From: CAYRNY01 sp964425755
GTDB lineage: Bacteria > Chloroflexota > Anaerolineae > Aggregatilineales > Aggregatilineaceae
NCBI GenBank assembly: GCA_964425755.1
Contig: CAYRNY010000003.1
Coordinates: forward strand, 224,592 to 288,591
Length of the DNA: 64,000 bases
Direction: 5' to 3'
Position 1 is the stretch's first letter. The number at the start of each line of letters is the position of its first letter. The position numbers were made by a program, and so were the translations under genes. Positions 25,610 to 34,483 of this stretch are shown piece after piece. The notes beneath the pieces are model-generated. The model was not told where the DNA came from, did no database searches, and worked only from the letters and a program-made list of their open reading frames with translations.

Positions 25610-27139
25610 ATGGAAATCGTGATGGCCCTGGTTGGTCTAGCGATTGGCGCTGGGTTAGGTGTTGCCGGTCTGTTAATCTACCAGAATGTTCAAGGGACGA
25701 ATCGCCAACGTGAAGCTGAGGAGGAAGCCTCACGTATCATCAGCGACGCCCAGAATCAGGCCCAACAAACCCGCGTACAAGCACAAGACGAAGCCTTTAA
25801 AATCCAACAGGAAGCTGAAGAGAAAGCCAAGCGTCGCAGAGAGGAACTTGACCGGGAAAGTGACCGGTTGCAGAAGCGGCGCGAAGACCTGGATGCCCGT
25901 TACGAACGGCTTGAGCTGCGCGAGCAAAATCTCAACAAGCGCCAGAGCCGGATCGACAAGCGGATGAACGAGATCAGCGCCATGTACGAAGAGCAGAAAA
26001 CAGTGCTCGAACGGATGGCGGAGATGTCCCGCGAGGAAGCCCGCGAAGTGCTGCTGGATATGGTCGAGCAGGAAACGCGGCAGGACATGGCGCGGCGCAT
26101 CCGTGAGGTGGAAGAGGAAACCAGGATCGAATCGGAGCGCCGCGCGCGCGATATCATCGCGTTGGCGATCCAGCGCATCGCCTCAGAGCACGTCAATGAG
26201 ATCGCTGTCAGTGTCGTACCGCTGCCGTCCGATGAGATGAAGGGACGCATCATCGGGCGCAACGGGCGCAATATCCGCGCGTTTGAGCAGGCGACGGGCG
26301 TCGATGTGGTAGTCGATGACACGCCGGAAGCGGTGACGATCTCCAGTTTTGACCCGGTACGGCGCGAGATCGCTCGCCGCGCGATGGCGAAACTCGTCCT
26401 CGACGGGCGCATCCATCCGGCTCGGATTGAAAAACTGGTCGAAGACGCGCAAAAGGAAGTCGACCGCATTGTGCGTGAAGAGGGCGAGCGCGCGGCATAT
26501 GAAGCCGGTGTGCCGGGGCTGCACCATGAGATCCTCAAGCTGTTAGGGCGTTTGAAGTTCCGCACCAGTTACGGGCAGAACCAGCACGCGCACGCGATCG
26601 AAACCGCGCACATCGCAGGTATGATTGCTGCCGAACTGGGGGCCGACGTCGCCGTCGCGAAGGCGGGCGGTTTGCTGCACGACATTGGTAAAGCGATCGA
26701 CCATGAGATCGAAGGCACGCACGCCCAGATCGGCGCGGAGTTCGCCAAACGCTACGGCGTGGGGCCGAAGATCGTAAACGCGATCGCGGCACATCACCAC
26801 GAGGTGGAACAAGAATACGTCGAGTCGATGATCGTTGAAGCTGCTGACGCGATCTCCGGTGCGCGCCCAGGGGCACGGCGCGAAAGCCTGGACACGTATA
26901 TTCGCCGTGTCAAGGCGCTTGAAGAGGTCGCCAAAGAATTCAGTGGCGTCGAGCAGAGTTACGCGTTGCAGGCCGGGCGCGAGGTGCGCATCATGGTAAA
27001 GCCGGAAGAGATCGATGATCTGGCCGCGTCACGACTCGCACGTGACATTTCGAAGCGCATTGAGGAAACAATGCAGTATCCGGGCCAGATCAAGGTGACG
27101 ATCATCCGTGAAACGCGCGCGGTTGATTATGCCAAGTAG
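25610..27139 (+). CDS. rny: Ribonuclease Y
   Basis: 509 residues, membrane-anchored endoribonuclease that starts mRNA decay. One N-terminal membrane helix (about 3-24), a long charged coiled coil (about 30-190), a KH domain with GRIIGRNGRN near residues 212-221, and an HD domain with LLHDIGKA (His357-Asp358) and AHHHE. The length and domain order match Bacillus subtilis RNase Y. It follows recX by 5 bases and is ended by a perfect hairpin. Confidence 0.97.
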   Translation: MEIVMALVGLAIGAGLGVAGLLIYQNVQGTNRQREAEEEASRIISDAQNQAQQTRVQAQDEAFKIQQEAEEKAKRRREELDRESDRLQKRREDLDARYERLELREQNLNKRQSRIDKRMNEISAMYEEQKTVLERMAEMSREEAREVLLDMVEQETRQDMARRIREVEEETRIESERRARDIIALAIQRIASEHVNEIAVSVVPLPSDEMKGRIIGRNGRNIRAFEQATGVDVVVDDTPEAVTISSFDPVRREIARRAMAKLVLDGRIHPARIEKLVEDAQKEVDRIVREEGERAAYEAGVPGLHHEILKLLGRLKFRTSYGQNQHAHAIETAHIAGMIAAELGADVAVAKAGGLLHDIGKAIDHEIEGTHAQIGAEFAKRYGVGPKIVNAIAAHHHEVEQEYVESMIVEAADAISGARPGARRESLDTYIRRVKALEEVAKEFSGVEQSYALQAGREVRIMVKPEEIDDLAASRLARDISKRIEETMQYPGQIKVTIIRETRAVDYAK

Positions 27140-27166
27140 CCGGAACGGACAACCTGCACAGTTGAA

Positions 27167-27197
27167 AAACGGCGAACGCTTACAACGTTCGCCGTTT
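27167..27197. terminator. Bidirectional terminator between rny and the convergent gene
   Basis: Perfect 12-bp stem AAACGGCGAACG (27167-27178) with its complement (27186-27197), 7-base loop, A run on one side and T run on the other, so it can serve both strands. Confidence 0.85.
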
Positions 27198-27245
27198 CTG
27201 CATGGTATGGCAGCCTGTGAAAACGCTTAGCTGTGGGGGATCGCG

Positions 27246-27671
27246 TTACATCAGGAACTGCTTCAGGTCGTTGGCGTTGCGAACCAGCACCGGCGGCTGT
27301 GGCAACCAGGGATAGTAACTGATCTGCTGTGGTTGGGTGACGATGAACTGCGGCACGTCAAGGGTTTCCATCAGGCCAAACCCGCCTTGCTGCATCAGGT
27401 CGAAGATCAACGTCAGCAGGTTGGGCGTCCAGCTCTCGGACTCGCGGTACACTTCAATGCGGTGGAAGGCACGGTCACCCGCCAACCCTGGCGCGCGCAG
27501 CCGCACCCGCCCACCGTCGCGGCAGGTGACGCTATAGTAGGCGGCGGCATGGGTCTTGAACTCGGTGATGTAACCCGCCTGGTCCAACACACGACGAACG
27601 GCGGAACGGTTGCCATCGGCAAAGTGTCCATCAGCCGCATGGCACACCAGGATCATCATCTCATGGTGCAT
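27246..27671 (-). CDS. Conserved-looking hypothetical protein
   Basis: 141 residues that I do not recognise. It starts MHHEMMILVCHAADG and has no signal peptide or membrane segment. Notable features are CRDGGRVRLRAPG in the middle and a C-terminal Pro-rich SYYPWLPQPPVLVRN. It is likely real because GAGGAG lies 9 bases before the ATG, a good promoter lies upstream and the base usage matches neighbours. It is transcribed alone, divergent from the AIM24 gene. Confidence 0.65.
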   Translation of the reverse strand: MHHEMMILVCHAADGHFADGNRSAVRRVLDQAGYITEFKTHAAAYYSVTCRDGGRVRLRAPGLAGDRAFHRIEVYRESESWTPNLLTLIFDLMQQGGFGLMETLDVPQFIVTQPQQISYYPWLPQPPVLVRNANDLKQFLM

Positions 27672-27733
27672 GATTTCAGTCTCCTCTGCCTGAGTGCAGG
27701 CGCATGATCAAGCCGCCCGTTCAATGCCTCCAA

Positions 27734-27762
27734 TTGTAGATCAAATGTTCTAATCAGGCAAC
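27734..27762 (-). promoter_or_regulatory. Promoter of the hypothetical gene at 27.2-27.7 kb
   Basis: On the minus strand TTGCCT (27757-27762), 17 bases, TACAAT (27734-27739). The predicted leader is about 55 bases. Confidence 0.6.
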
Positions 27763-27915
27763 TTTTGCTGGCTTGATTTTACGCGATCGAACCGGTTAGG
27801 TAGCCCCGAATTTCAGGGGGAAAGAGGACCTTATTTTGGCCCTGGGGGAATGCAAATGATGCTTGATGCATAATCTCCGTAACGGCTAGCACGGTCAGTA
27901 GGGTATCGCGGCAGA

Positions 27916-27945
27916 TTGAAAGAGGCGTTAGATCGGGATTAGAAT
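27916..27945 (+). promoter_or_regulatory. Candidate promoter of the AIM24 gene
   Basis: TTGAAA (27916-27921), 18 bases, TAGAAT (27940-27945), about 80 bases before the ATG. The rest of the 27672-28029 gap shows only a small CCCC/GGGG hairpin near 27805 and no gene. Confidence 0.5.
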
Positions 27946-28029
27946 TATCTGAGTGGGTTGGAACCGGGACACTGTCTCGTCGTACGGTCCTGGTTGGCTG
28001 TTTGTGTGTTCGGATAAAGGAGTCAGTCC

Positions 28030-28716
28030 ATGCGTGCAGAAATACTATATCGCCCGGCTTACTCGATGGCTGTGGTTGACCTCGCCCCTTTTGAAGAGAT
28101 TCGTGTCGAGGCTGGTTCGCTGGTGAGCATGACCGATGGCATCACGCTTAGAACTGGGCTTGAAGGCGGGTTGCTGCGCAGCCTGTCACGCTCATTGCTG
28201 GGCGGCGAGTCGTTTTTTGTCAATGTGTTTCAAGCGCCGGAGATGGGCGGCCAGGTGAATCTTGCGCCTACGTTACCCGGTGACATGATGATTCTTGAAC
28301 TGCGCGGCGAGTCACTGTTGGTCCAGGGCGGCGGTTACGTCGCGTCATCGATTGGGATTGAAGTCGATACGAAGTGGGGCGGCGCGAGGACGTTTTTCGC
28401 GTCAGAGGGCTTGATCATGCTGCGCGCGCGTGGCGAAGGGTTGCTGTTTCTCGCCAGCTATGGCGCGATTCACCCCATTGACCTCGCGCCGGGCCAGCGT
28501 TATACGATCGATACCGGGCACCTTGTAGCATTCAGTGAGGACATAGGCTTCCGGGTGCGAACGGTGGGCGGCATGCGTTCGACGCTGTTCAGCGGGGAAG
28601 GGCTGGTCGTGGACCTGACCGGTCCGGGCCGGGTCTATATGCAGACACGTTCAGAAGATGCATTCTTGTCCTGGTTGGTCCCGAACCTTCCGAACGGTCG
28701 TCCCGAAAACGAGTGA
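28030..28716 (+). CDS. AIM24 family protein
   Basis: 228 residues of the AIM24/TIGR00266 family, a beta-rich fold related to tryptophan RNA-binding attenuator protein. Typical segments are GSLVSMTDGI, LAPTLPGDMMILEL, GGYVASSIGIEVDTKWGG, FFASEGLIML and the late GEGLVVDLTGPGRVYMQTR. The bacterial role is not known; the mitochondrial relative affects respiratory complex and membrane organisation. AAAGGAG lies 8 bases upstream. It is alone in its unit. Confidence 0.88.
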   Translation: MRAEILYRPAYSMAVVDLAPFEEIRVEAGSLVSMTDGITLRTGLEGGLLRSLSRSLLGGESFFVNVFQAPEMGGQVNLAPTLPGDMMILELRGESLLVQGGGYVASSIGIEVDTKWGGARTFFASEGLIMLRARGEGLLFLASYGAIHPIDLAPGQRYTIDTGHLVAFSEDIGFRVRTVGGMRSTLFSGEGLVVDLTGPGRVYMQTRSEDAFLSWLVPNLPNGRPENE

Positions 28717-28773
28717 TCGCTATCCTGGGCGGGTTTGCCGCCGGACAGGTTGGGGCATCATGTGCCAGGGGAT

Positions 28774-29394
28774 TCAACCGCTTGGCGGTGGCACAGGTTG
28801 TCGTGTGAAGATGCGCATGCTGTCTTCCTCGTCGCGAATCAGCGCTGATGTATTGTAGCGCAGTGCTACGGCAGCCATCCAGATGTCGCCGATTGACCCG
28901 GCTGCATTGACCGCCACCGCCAGCGCGACCCATTCGGCGATCCCCAGCGGCAGCAAGGTCATCAAGCCCAGTCCACCCAGTGAGATCACGATCAGTGGCG
29001 CCAGCGCGATCGTGATGAACTCGTCACGCCGGAACAAGGCATTGTCGGACGTGGCGAACAGCACCAACCATTTCACACCATACCGCGGTGTGTGCCCATA
29101 ACGCCTGATCGCCCACCCGTGTATCAATTCATGCAGCGGTAGGATCGGGACGATCAGCGCGATCCCGATTGTGGACGGCAGCCGGTCCGGTAAGGCGTGG
29201 ATCACCAGCGGCGCGCCGATTTCGGCATGGTAGATCAGCAACATGCCAAAGACCAGCAGTCCACTGATCACCAGCGGCAGCAACGACAAGATGTTCAGCC
29301 AGATCAACACGCCGCGCTCATTGACGCTGAGGCAGTGTGCTTCCTGATAGTGATCAGGCAAGGTCGTGACTGGCTGGCTGCGACGTATGGGCAT
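28774..29394 (-). CDS. DUF3267-type membrane metalloprotease
   Basis: 206 residues with four or five membrane helices. The second long helix carries HELIHG (HExxH zinc motif), as in site-2-protease-like and DUF3267 proteins, and a later helix contains NAAGSIGDIWM, whose Asp would be the third metal ligand. Substrates are unknown. It lies downstream of radA on the same strand (84-base gap), so they may be co-transcribed. AAGGA lies about 12 bases before the ATG. Confidence 0.78.
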   Translation of the reverse strand: MPIRRSQPVTTLPDHYQEAHCLSVNERGVLIWLNILSLLPLVISGLLVFGMLLIYHAEIGAPLVIHALPDRLPSTIGIALIVPILPLHELIHGWAIRRYGHTPRYGVKWLVLFATSDNALFRRDEFITIALAPLIVISLGGLGLMTLLPLGIAEWVALAVAVNAAGSIGDIWMAAVALRYNTSALIRDEEDSMRIFTRQPVPPPSG

Positions 29395-29477
29395 GGGATT
29401 ATGGTTCCTTGGCCTGGATCGCCGGCAAAGCGGTGTCTACCCGGTGGCCGGTCGCAACGAACATACGGGATGGCGGT

Positions 29478-30851
29478 CTAGTTGTTTCTTGGCAGCGCGA
29501 CCTCGAGCGCTTCGGCCACGCTGCGCGTCCGGATCACCTCGATGTTGTCTGGCAGGTCCTCTTCGCGGCGGTACGTACGCGGGACCATCACGCGCCGGAA
29601 GCCCAGTTTCCCCGCTTCTTTGATGCGCGTGACGGTCTGGCTGACCGCGCGCAGCTCACCGCTTAGCCCGATCTCGCCCACAAACGCCATATCTGCCGGG
29701 ACCGGCATGTCCCACGCACTCGACGCGACCGCGACCGCGATCGCGAGATCGGCGGCGGGTTCGTCGATCTTCAGGCCGCTGATCACGTTGATGAAGATGT
29801 CTTTTTCGAACAGGCGGATCCCCACACGTTTGATCAGCACCGCGCTGATCAGCAGCATGCGGTTGAAGTCGATGCCGTTGGCCGTGCGGCGCGGGTTGGG
29901 ATAAACGGTCTGGCTGGCGAGCGCCTGCACTTCCACCAGCAGCGGGCGCGTGCCTTCCAGCGTGACCGCAATCGCGCTGCCCGGCGCGTTCACCACGCGT
30001 TCCGCGATGAACACTTCCGACGGGTTCGTAATCTCAACCAGCCCTTGATCGCGCATTTCGAAGACGCCGACCTCGCTGGTCGGGCCGAAGCGGTTTTTCA
30101 CGCTCCGCAGCAGCCGGTACGCCTGGAAGCGATCCCCTTCCAGGTACAGCACCGTATCGACGATATGCTCCAGCACGCGCGGCCCGGCGATCACGCCTTC
30201 TTTGGTCACATGCCCGACCAGAAACACCGCGACACCGCTGTTTTTCGCCATTTCGCGAAAGCGGCTCGCACATTCGCGTACCTGGCTGACGCTACCTGCT
30301 GCTGCGGCTTTGCCTTCAAGGTAGGTCGTCTGGATCGAGTCCACGATCAGGATGCGCGGGTTGATGTCTTCCACGTGCGCCAGGATCGCGCCGACCTCGG
30401 TTTCCGTGACCAGATACAGCGCGTTCGGGTTTAAGTTGAGCCGTTCGGCACGCATCTTGATCTGGCGCTCGCTTTCTTCCCCGCTGACGTACAGCACCGG
30501 CCCGGCGATCTGGTCCATCAGCGCGGCGACCTGCAGCAGCAGCGTGCTCTTGCCGATGCCCGGATCGCCGCCGATCAGGATGATGCTGCCCGGGACGAGA
30601 CCGCCGCCCAAGACGCGCGCGAGTTCACCGATCGGCACCGGGTAGCGGTCGTCGGTTTCAGCGGTTACGTCGTCCAGGCGCAGCGGTCGCGAGCGCCGGA
30701 CAGCGGCTTGTGTCGTTGCGGCTTTCGGTTCGGGTGCTTCGATCACCTCTTCCATCGTGTTAAACTCGCCGCACTGCGGGCATTTGCCCATGTAGCGCGG
30801 AGAACGCCGCCCGCAATTGCTGCATTCGTAGTACACGCGCGTTTTCGCCAT
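29478..30851 (-). CDS. radA: DNA repair protein RadA (Sms)
   Basis: 457 residues. The N-terminal zinc finger has Cys10, Cys13, Cys24 and Cys27. The RecA-like ATPase has Walker A GDPGIGKST near residues 94-102, Walker B ILIVDS and the RadA-specific KNRFG motif. The C-terminal Lon-like domain contains NVISGLKIDEPAADLA. RadA acts as a helicase in branch migration during recombinational repair. It has the usual length and no defect. Confidence 0.96.
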   Translation of the reverse strand: MAKTRVYYECSNCGRRSPRYMGKCPQCGEFNTMEEVIEAPEPKAATTQAAVRRSRPLRLDDVTAETDDRYPVPIGELARVLGGGLVPGSIILIGGDPGIGKSTLLLQVAALMDQIAGPVLYVSGEESERQIKMRAERLNLNPNALYLVTETEVGAILAHVEDINPRILIVDSIQTTYLEGKAAAAGSVSQVRECASRFREMAKNSGVAVFLVGHVTKEGVIAGPRVLEHIVDTVLYLEGDRFQAYRLLRSVKNRFGPTSEVGVFEMRDQGLVEITNPSEVFIAERVVNAPGSAIAVTLEGTRPLLVEVQALASQTVYPNPRRTANGIDFNRMLLISAVLIKRVGIRLFEKDIFINVISGLKIDEPAADLAIAVAVASSAWDMPVPADMAFVGEIGLSGELRAVSQTVTRIKEAGKLGFRRVMVPRTYRREEDLPDNIEVIRTRSVAEALEVALPRNN

Positions 30852-30958
30852 CGGTGCTTTGCTCCGTTTGCCGGGGACTCGTAATCAACTCGATATCACA
30901 AGTCTATCGCGAACAGGTGTTCGGTGCAATCGCTTTGTGGCCGGGTGCCAATAACCGA

Positions 30959-30993
30959 AAACGGGCGTCTGTATATGCTGGCGACGCCCGTTT
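30959..30993 (-). terminator. Terminator of the VanW gene
   Basis: AAACGGGCGTC (30959-30969) pairs with GACGCCCGTTT (30983-30993); on the minus strand TTTT follows. It lies 26 bases after the VanW stop codon. Confidence 0.8.
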
Positions 30994-31018
30994 CGATTGC
31001 CGGTGAACGGTGCAACGT

Positions 31019-32896
31019 CTAGTTGTTGATGCGCGGATCGCCGGGCGCGACCTCGTACTGGTCCGCCCAGGGTACGTAACGGCTGTGGAATTCCTCTTGA
31101 TCGATGATGATGCGGTCCCCTTCGTACACCGTGCGATAGACAACCACATCCGCGCCGGACGTCGCGTAATCCACGTGCCTGATCTGGCCGGGACTCAATT
31201 CAGGATTGGCACGGTAGATTGGTGGCGGGGCGGGCTGTTGATTCTTGATGTACGGCCCGTCTTTGACCACGCGGCGGTCCATGCTGGTGCTGTAGAATTT
31301 CCAGGTGAGGGTGCTGCTGCCTGCGTTATAGTACGTTTCGATCAGCAGGTGATAGGGCGTATCGTTGACGAAGCGGAAGTCCACAATGGGCGAATAGACC
31401 GTCGCATCCATGCCCGGCCCTTCGCCTTGCTCGTAGTAGCCCACACGGTAGGCGTGCTCAACCCGTTCCAGGATCGGGTAGCCGCCGTAAAACGCGGTCT
31501 GGAAAGCGGTAGTCGCGACCTGGCATACGCCACCGCCCACGCCTGTGATCGTCTGGTTGCCGACGATGATCAGGCCCTGTTCGTATCCTGTCTCGACGCT
31601 GACATCACCGAGCCACTCGTTAAACGAGAATGTGCCGCCGGGGGGGATGACCAGACCGTGAAAATTCTCGGTCGCAACTTGAATGTTTCTGCGGCGTGCA
31701 GCCGACGACCCGTAGAAGTAGGTGGTTTTCTGAACTACCCTTTCAGTGATGCCGAGTTCGCGCGCGGTGGCGGTGTCGGGGATTGCGGGCTGCACGTCCT
31801 GGAAGATCAGGCGTACGCGGCGCTCAGCCGGGTCTTCCGCGAACACCGCGGCTTCGAACTGCGCGATGGTGCTCTCGACGTCAAGCATGCGCCCGGGACT
31901 GCTGGGCTGTAACACGTCAAGCTGGCGCGTGTCGTCGTTGAAGATGAAACGGGCATTGACCGGCTGGCTGGTCAGTTCCGGGGCCAGTTCTTCGAGGAAG
32001 CCGCGCGGCTGTTCCAGGCTCAGATTCACGTCGTACTCGACGTTGCCATCTTCGCGCTGCACCTGTTCGATCACCAGCATCTCTTGCAGCGATTCTACCG
32101 TCGCCGTCCAGGGACCTTGCGTCCCATCGGCAGCGTCCATATAAAACGTCACGGGTGCAGAAAGCGCGAGATTGATCCGTGCGGCAGCGGCGTCTGCTTC
32201 CCAGATCCTGGGCGGCGTTTCGGTCACGACCAGGTTGATCGTGCTGTGACTGTTCATCGCCAGAATCTCGCCGCGCAGCACGCTGAGCGTAGCGTCCAGG
32301 TCCACCGTGTGCCCAATCTGGCTCGTGCCGGCGACGGCTTGGCCATCGCGGATTGTGAGGGTGGCATCGATCACGGGCCGGTTGACGAAACTCTGCGCGA
32401 TCTGTGCGAGTCTGCGCTCGGCTTCGGTCTGGTTGTAGACCACCACCGGCGCGACAGGGTAACCGCTGGTCCAGATGTCGAACTGATCCAGCAAATTCGC
32501 CATGCGCGAGCTGCCGCGCCCGACGGTATAAGCCGCGTCGACGGTGGCCCCAGTGTCAAGCTGCACACCAAGCTCGCGCGCGGTGAAATCCCAGCGCTGC
32601 TCGCCGTATTGAAACGTGAACGTCGCTTCGTCGGGATAGGCAAACTGGCGTTCCAGCGCGGTGATCGCTTCCTGGCGGGTCATGCCGGACAGGTCAAGCC
32701 CGAATACGGTCGATACGCCGGGATAAATCTCATCCTGGTGCAGGAACTCGTAGCCTGCGACCATGATCATCAACAGGAAGATCAGCAGCAGCGTCCCCGC
32801 GATTGCCAGCAGCGGGATGCGCAGCACCCAGGGATTCATACGGCGTTGTGGCAGTGGGGCATGACGGTACGAATAGGGCAGGTTGGGAGCAGTCAT
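31019..32896 (-). CDS. VanW family protein with peptidoglycan-binding-like and G5-type domains
   Basis: 625 residues. The ATG at 32896 precedes a short polar stretch and one membrane helix (WVLRIPLLAIAGTLLLIFLLMIMVA divides into about residues 23-45), so it is a single-pass exported protein. Two YoaR-like putative peptidoglycan-binding domains (PF12229 type) at about 60-290 are followed by the VanW domain at about 385-520 (GGTFSFNEWLG, GGGVCQVATTAFQTA) and a beta-rich C-terminal part at 545-620 resembling G5. This is a common cell-surface layout in Gram-positives and Chloroflexota. Function is not established; VanW is not itself proof of vancomycin resistance. The frame is open 131 codons further upstream, but that part is not protein-like. 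Confidence 0.88.
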   Translation of the reverse strand: MTAPNLPYSYRHAPLPQRRMNPWVLRIPLLAIAGTLLLIFLLMIMVAGYEFLHQDEIYPGVSTVFGLDLSGMTRQEAITALERQFAYPDEATFTFQYGEQRWDFTARELGVQLDTGATVDAAYTVGRGSSRMANLLDQFDIWTSGYPVAPVVVYNQTEAERRLAQIAQSFVNRPVIDATLTIRDGQAVAGTSQIGHTVDLDATLSVLRGEILAMNSHSTINLVVTETPPRIWEADAAAARINLALSAPVTFYMDAADGTQGPWTATVESLQEMLVIEQVQREDGNVEYDVNLSLEQPRGFLEELAPELTSQPVNARFIFNDDTRQLDVLQPSSPGRMLDVESTIAQFEAAVFAEDPAERRVRLIFQDVQPAIPDTATARELGITERVVQKTTYFYGSSAARRRNIQVATENFHGLVIPPGGTFSFNEWLGDVSVETGYEQGLIIVGNQTITGVGGGVCQVATTAFQTAFYGGYPILERVEHAYRVGYYEQGEGPGMDATVYSPIVDFRFVNDTPYHLLIETYYNAGSSTLTWKFYSTSMDRRVVKDGPYIKNQQPAPPPIYRANPELSPGQIRHVDYATSGADVVVYRTVYEGDRIIIDQEEFHSRYVPWADQYEVAPGDPRINN

Positions 32897-33028
32897 GGTT
32901 TGATACCCGTCATTGACTCGACCAACGATTTCTGGACGGTTGTGCCGGTCACGATTATAGTTAAGCCGATAGTGTGTATCGTAGCATGTTTGGAACAGCC
33001 CGACAACAGCGTGAAAAGGGGCACACAC

Positions 33029-33412
33029 ATGGCACAACAGCACGACACAGACGGACGGTCGCCCGGCGCGGGTGAACACAATGAGCGCGTCGTAGCCCCA
33101 TTGCGCGACGCGCGCCGCAGCGTGATCAAACGCGTCTACGCGACGAAAGATGCCGCTGCCGACCAGTTGATCACGGCGGCAGAACGCATTCGCGCAGACG
33201 CGTTTCGCTCGAACGATGACGTCGTGATCCGGCAGGCGCAGCAGCTCACCCACGCGATGGAGCGTGCGGCGGTCTACCTGCACAGCCACACGTTTGATCA
33301 GATGACGGGTGACGCGACGGTAATGGTCCGCGCCAAGCCCTGGCAGGCGGTAATGATCGCGTTCCTGGTCGGGGTGATCTTTGGGCGTAGTTTTCGCCGC
33401 CGCGCGGGGTGA
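33029..33412 (+). CDS. DUF883/YqjD-like membrane-anchored protein
   Basis: 127 residues. A charged, helical body (about 1-100) is followed by a C-terminal segment, RAKPWQAVMIAFLVGVIFGR, and a basic tail. This PW, then a glycine-rich helix, then RR pattern resembles DUF883 (ElaB/YqjD) proteins, which sit in the inner membrane and bind stationary-phase ribosomes in Escherichia coli. Similarity is by pattern only. AAAAGGGG lies 8 bases before the ATG. It is divergent from the VanW gene. Confidence 0.65.
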   Translation: MAQQHDTDGRSPGAGEHNERVVAPLRDARRSVIKRVYATKDAAADQLITAAERIRADAFRSNDDVVIRQAQQLTHAMERAAVYLHSHTFDQMTGDATVMVRAKPWQAVMIAFLVGVIFGRSFRRRAG

Positions 33413-33448
33413 CGTAACCGGTATGTTGGTGTAGAGTCAGGTCTGGCA

Positions 33449-34306
33449 ATGGTCAAGCTGGTTATTCTGTTCAAACGCAGCACGTTGAGTGCGAACTTCG
33501 AACTGGGCTTCCAGAGCAATCTCGCCTTGTTGCGGCGTATGCCTGGCGTGCAACGGATTCAGCAAGGGGACGTGTTCGGCGGGCCTGCCGGTGAGGCTGC
33601 TTACCACCGCATGGTGGAGGTTTTCTTTTCCGATCGCGCGGCCCTGGATGCAGCACTCCGCTCGCCGGAAGGGGTTAGCGCGGGGAAGGACTTGATGGCG
33701 TTTGCAGGGACGGGGGCCGAACTGCTGTTTGTCGACGAACAGAGCGCACAGACACGCCCGCTAACGCCGGATGACCTGCAGGCGTTTCTTGATGCTCAAG
33801 ACATCGAAGCCGAGATCGTGTATCCTGGCGCGCCGACGCCGACGGTTCCTGCTGCGGCGGACGCGCTCGGAGTGCAGGAGGATCAGATCGTCAAGTCGGT
33901 GGTGTTCCTGGTCGATGACCGCCCTTTCATCGTGTATGCCAACGGCACGCGCCGCGTAGACCCTCGAAAACTGGCGGCACGGTTGGATGTCAGCCGCAAG
34001 AAGGTGAAACTGGCAGATGCGGACCAGGTGCTTGAATTGACCGGCTACGCGGTTGGTACCGTCCCGCCGGTCGGGCTTAAGACACGGATGCCGTCTTTTC
34101 TGGACCCGGCGATCCAGGAACATTCCCTGATCTATGCCGGTGGTGGGGGAATAAGCGCGCTGTTGAAGCTCACACCGGCAGAGTTGCTGCGCGTCACCAA
34201 TGCGGAGATCGCGCCGATGCTGCGCGATGGCGACGCCGATCAACCGCAAGAGGCTTCCACAGATTCCGGGGAGCAGCGCTCAGAAGCCGGTCCAGCGCAG
34301 GCTTGA
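33449..34306 (+). CDS. EthD-like domain fused to a YbaK/ProX-type aminoacyl-tRNA deacylase
   Basis: 285 residues. Residues 1-95 look like an EthD-type ferredoxin-fold domain (LVILFKRSTLSANFELGF, then MVEVFFSDRAALDAAL and a GAELLFVDE strand). Residues about 108-265 are a YbaK/EbsC domain: VYPGAPTPTVPAAADALGV, IVKSVVFLVDD with the conserved Lys149, GTRRVDPRKLAARL and GYAVGTVPPVG. The tail is Glu/Gln-rich. YbaK domains hydrolyse mischarged or non-standard aminoacyl-tRNA in trans. The N-terminal fusion is unusual and unexplained. It is directly upstream of tRNA-Arg, whose promoter overlaps its stop codon. Confidence 0.8.
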   Translation: MVKLVILFKRSTLSANFELGFQSNLALLRRMPGVQRIQQGDVFGGPAGEAAYHRMVEVFFSDRAALDAALRSPEGVSAGKDLMAFAGTGAELLFVDEQSAQTRPLTPDDLQAFLDAQDIEAEIVYPGAPTPTVPAAADALGVQEDQIVKSVVFLVDDRPFIVYANGTRRVDPRKLAARLDVSRKKVKLADADQVLELTGYAVGTVPPVGLKTRMPSFLDPAIQEHSLIYAGGGGISALLKLTPAELLRVTNAEIAPMLRDGDADQPQEASTDSGEQRSEAGPAQA

Positions 34307-34330
34307 CGCTCGGCGCAATATTGGTAAAAT
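34303..34330 (+). promoter_or_regulatory. tRNA-Arg promoter
   Basis: TTGACG (34303-34308), 16 bases, TAAAAT (34325-34330), 12 bases before the tRNA. The -35 box overlaps the stop codon of the YbaK-fusion gene. Confidence 0.6.
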
Positions 34331-34341
34331 TAGGACGTCTA

Positions 34342-34413
34342 GCCCCCATAGCTCAGAGGATAGAGCGTTGCCCTCCGGAGGCAAAAGCCCAGGTTCGAGT
34401 CCTGGTGGGGGTA
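34342..34413 (+). tRNA. tRNA-Arg, anticodon CCG
   Basis: The cloverleaf folds fully: acceptor GCCCCCA with TGGGGGT, D-stem GCTC/GAGC, anticodon stem TTGCC/GGCAA with loop CTCCGGA (anticodon 34375-34377 = CCG, reading CGG), T-stem CCAGG/CCTGG with loop TTCGAGT. The discriminator is A at 34413. CCA is not encoded. It has its own promoter and terminator, so it is a single-tRNA unit. Confidence 0.95.
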
Positions 34414-34419
34414 CAGCAA

Positions 34420-34450
34420 ACGAGCCGGTTATGTGTGCCGGCTCGTTTTT
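34420..34450 (+). terminator. Terminator of tRNA-Arg
   Basis: CGAGCCGG (34421-34428) pairs with CCGGCTCG (34438-34445), extended by A-T, followed by TTTTT. Confidence 0.9.
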
Positions 34451-34483
34451 CTATTGAAAGCGGCGGCTGTGTTCACACGGGCG

